DNA of 51,861 nt from CAYJPV01 sp964547975 (lineage in GTDB: Bacteria; Acidobacteriota; Vicinamibacteria; Vicinamibacterales; JAKQTR01), in assembly GCA_964547975.1 (NCBI GenBank), contig CAZJRM010000005.1, forward strand, positions 1-51,861. The letters run 5' to 3'. The position numbers and the translations under genes were made by a program. Shown here in pieces: positions 50,801-51,861 of the stretch. Numbering within the stretch: position 1 is the stretch's first letter; every line of letters starts with the position of its first letter. The notes under the pieces are model-generated. The model ran no database searches and had not been told where the DNA came from. It saw only the letters and a program-made list of their open reading frames with translations.

Positions 50801-51861
50801 CGGCCACCACCATCACGCGGTGGTTCAGCGCGAAGCCAATGACGCCCTTGTACCAGTCGGCCAGCCGCTCGAACCAGTCGTTGAAGGCGTCGAGGGGCCG
50901 GTGCCACCAGCTGCGTCTGCCTTCCCGCTCGATGTCCGGGTCGTGCCAGCGTGACGAGAGCATCGGGTCGAGGGTGAACGACACGAACAGGGAGACGAGG
51001 ACGGCGAACGCCACCGTCATCCCGAACTGGAAGAAGAAGCGGCCGATGATGCCCTTCATGAACGCCACGGGGACGAACACCGCGATGATGGACATCGAGG
51101 TGGCGAGCACCGCCAGGCCGATCTCGTCGGTCCCCTTGCGGGCGGCTTCGAAGTGGTCCTCGCCGTGCTCGAGGTGCCGCACGATGTTCTCCCGCACGAC
51201 GATCGCGTCGTCGATGAGGAGCCCGATGGCGAGGGAGAGCGCCATCAGCGTCAGCATGTTCAGCGTCATGTTGAGGAAGTACATGACGATGAACGACGAG
51301 ATGACCGAGACGGGCAGCGTGAGGCCGGTGATGACCGTGGACCTCCAGGAGTTCAGGAAGAGGAACACGATGAAGACGGTGAGGAGCGCGCCGAGGATCA
51401 GCGTCACCTCGACGTCGGCGACCGCCTCGCGGATGAAGCCCGAGGTGTCGCGGACCACGTCGATCCGCACGCCCGACGGCATCCTGGCGTTCAGGTCGTC
51501 CACGGCGGCGCGGACGCCGTCCACGACCGCCACGACGTTCGCCGCGGTCTGCTTGGTGATATCGATGGCCACGGCCGGCTCGCCGTCGATGAGCGCCAGC
51601 GAGCGCTGCTCTTCGACGCCGTCCCGCACGTCGGCGACGTCGGACAGCCGGATCGGCTGGCCGCCGCGGCGGCTGACGACCATCGACGCGAAGCCCTCGA
51701 CGTCCGCGGGCTTGCCGGAGATGCGGAGCGGCATCTCCGTGCGGCCCTGCGTCAGGCGCCCGAGGGGGGTGTTGACGTTCTCCGACGCGAGGCCCGCGAC
51801 GACCTCGTCGATGCCCATGCCGAGCGCCAACAGCCGCGCGGGATCCACCTCGACGGTCACC
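47871..51861 (-). CDS. RND efflux transporter fused to a TolC-like outer-membrane factor (partial)
   Basis: 1329 visible codons, open at the right edge; roughly the first 200 residues of the pump are missing. Visible residues 1-~840 are an HAE1-type RND pump: LLIDDAIVVRENI with the proton-relay Asp pair, FVPVAFMKGIIGRFFFQFGM, a second-half LMGLVTKNAILLVDYTK with the relay Lys, RPIMMTTLAMIFGMLPLFFG. After LLDDVSAWLFGRKK a hydrophobic stretch (AVVAAALAALLVAGPGAG, then SLMAQ) looks like a signal peptide in the middle of the protein. Residues ~886-1329 are an outer-membrane factor: LTLDQALAIALKENPAIKKA, LSQVVFTWGQVGAAIRAA, ATAFFDVLVAKEG, TVPLFDGQRTQGRVAQAR, with long helical repeats. Internal GTGs at 49334 and 49331 could also start the factor separately. 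Confidence 0.88.
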   Translation of the reverse strand, partial: VTVEVDPARLLALGMGIDEVVAGLASENVNTPLGRLTQGRTEMPLRISGKPADVEGFASMVVSRRGGQPIRLSDVADVRDGVEEQRSLALIDGEPAVAIDITKQTAANVVAVVDGVRAAVDDLNARMPSGVRIDVVRDTSGFIREAVADVEVTLILGALLTVFIVFLFLNSWRSTVITGLTLPVSVISSFIVMYFLNMTLNMLTLMALSLAIGLLIDDAIVVRENIVRHLEHGEDHFEAARKGTDEIGLAVLATSMSIIAVFVPVAFMKGIIGRFFFQFGMTVAFAVLVSLFVSFTLDPMLSSRWHDPDIEREGRRSWWHRPLDAFNDWFERLADWYKGVIGFALNHRVMVVAAALVAFVAGLGVFATLQAEFQPPMDQGEFLLKMKSAPGSSVTETRGRLEEVLKGLSEFKEVRYTYGAIAPGDADTVRDATVFVKLADKHERTLTTAQVRHDARLRLQKVPGITLSVQEDPDAFQKPLQIGIQGEDIVTLKKYAAAIKRELYTVPGIVDIEAGMEDDLPEYRMIVDRERAAASGLGSAQVANTVATLVGGSAVTTYEDEDGEAVNVRVRLPEALRGDIRQVADLKLTVPSMSGAALVPLSDLVTFTRATTPAEINRRDMSRQLVVDANLDGLPLGTAGTLATEAAGRVQMDPGYKLVLGGDTEMMIESFGYMAEALILAVIFVYLILSAQFESFIDPLSIMLSLPLSIVGMAGMLRITGDTINIMSLIGLIMLMGLVTKNAILLVDYTKVLRSRGMDRREALITAGRTRLRPIMMTTLAMIFGMLPLFFGLGEGAEFRAPMARAVVGGLITSTLLTLIVVPVVYTLLDDVSAWLFGRKKAVVAAALAALLVAGPGAGSLMAQGLATTPAPIASSLTAAVQQVAAQATPPAAGTRVLTLDQALAIALKENPAIKKANEYKTWVRGKYLEERAAAMPQLSFSGTYMQQFDDSQSKLFGNLGDFGGSSEDDGSTGGESLDFGELFGGRQKVTSGEVKLSQVVFTWGQVGAAIRAARVGFTLADDQLRQAQQTVVRDVATAFFDVLVAKEGTEIAREDLAQKERVLSETKRRQAAGTSTDYEVLSAEVVAQNARPALIRAENQVRQALDRLRFLLADPNANIDVQGTLPTGVEQVPTVDAVIGQALARRPELAQLASQKSIYGEIVTIAKAGNKPRVDFAAGFGKRHLALKTLSSTGTTWNAGLFLTVPLFDGQRTQGRVAQARSDLNQLALDESRARDGVVVEVRVAVDALKDATEMLSAVSGTVQQAEKLVFLAEKGYELGVKTSLEVQDAQLNLRAARGNLARAQRDYRVARIMLAWVTGTIDASGTF

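Overview
The window is about 52 kb of gene-dense, high-GC DNA. No rRNA, tRNA, phage gene, transposase or CRISPR array was recognised. The content (secreted M13 and S10 peptidases, GH27/GH43/GH95 glycosidases, large PAS hybrid kinases, NrfHA, monomeric isocitrate dehydrogenase, an RND pump fused to an outer-membrane factor) suggests a soil-type Gram-negative heterotroph. My best guess is Acidobacteriota, possibly Vicinamibacteria; this is inferred from gene content, not from a marker gene.

Region 1 (1-9240) is a polysaccharide-utilisation locus. It has a truncated GH43-type enzyme and a CE1-type esterase on the minus strand, a free-standing GH43-type C-terminal domain, a LacI-family regulator with a nearby palindromic operator candidate, a GH27-SGNH fusion and a GH95 alpha-fucosidase. 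The set fits debranching of a fucosylated and galactosylated hemicellulose or pectin such as xyloglucan (inference). Region 2 (9307-14507) is a run of three secreted hydrolases: M13 metallopeptidase, amidase and S10 carboxypeptidase. Region 3 (14571-16474) holds divergent nagB and a nagA-like gene that carries a Tat-like signal. Region 4 (16569-22502) has an atypical SDR, nrfHA for nitrite ammonification, a hexose-6-phosphate mutarotase-like gene and argG with an ArgR-type box.

Region 5 (22661-27966) is a phosphorelay cassette (Hpt, CheY-like, hybrid kinase, CheY-like) with no output domain. Region 6 (27979-33320) contains an SMP-30-like protein, monomeric NADP isocitrate dehydrogenase, a LysM protein, a DUF937/YidB-like protein and an adenosine-deaminase-family enzyme. 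Region 7 (33429-36527) pairs a hybrid kinase with a convergent NtrC-type regulator. Region 8 (36671-39444) is a tightly coupled operon of two paralogous P-loop proteins and an organophosphate-type MFS transporter; its function is unknown to me and I consider it the best candidate for an undescribed system. Region 9 (39722-51861) holds a GNAT acetyltransferase, a DedA protein, a POTRA/barrel outer-membrane protein, a third hybrid kinase, a YigZ-type protein, a serine beta-lactamase-like hydrolase and an RND transporter fused to a TolC-like domain.

Several genes have no visible Shine-Dalgarno sequence but have a TANNNT hexamer 6-10 nt before the start codon, which points to leaderless transcription as a common mode here. 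The longest stretch without a gene is 39445-39721 (277 nt), which holds a nested inverted-repeat element. The next is 2861-3105, which holds a promoter and an operator candidate.
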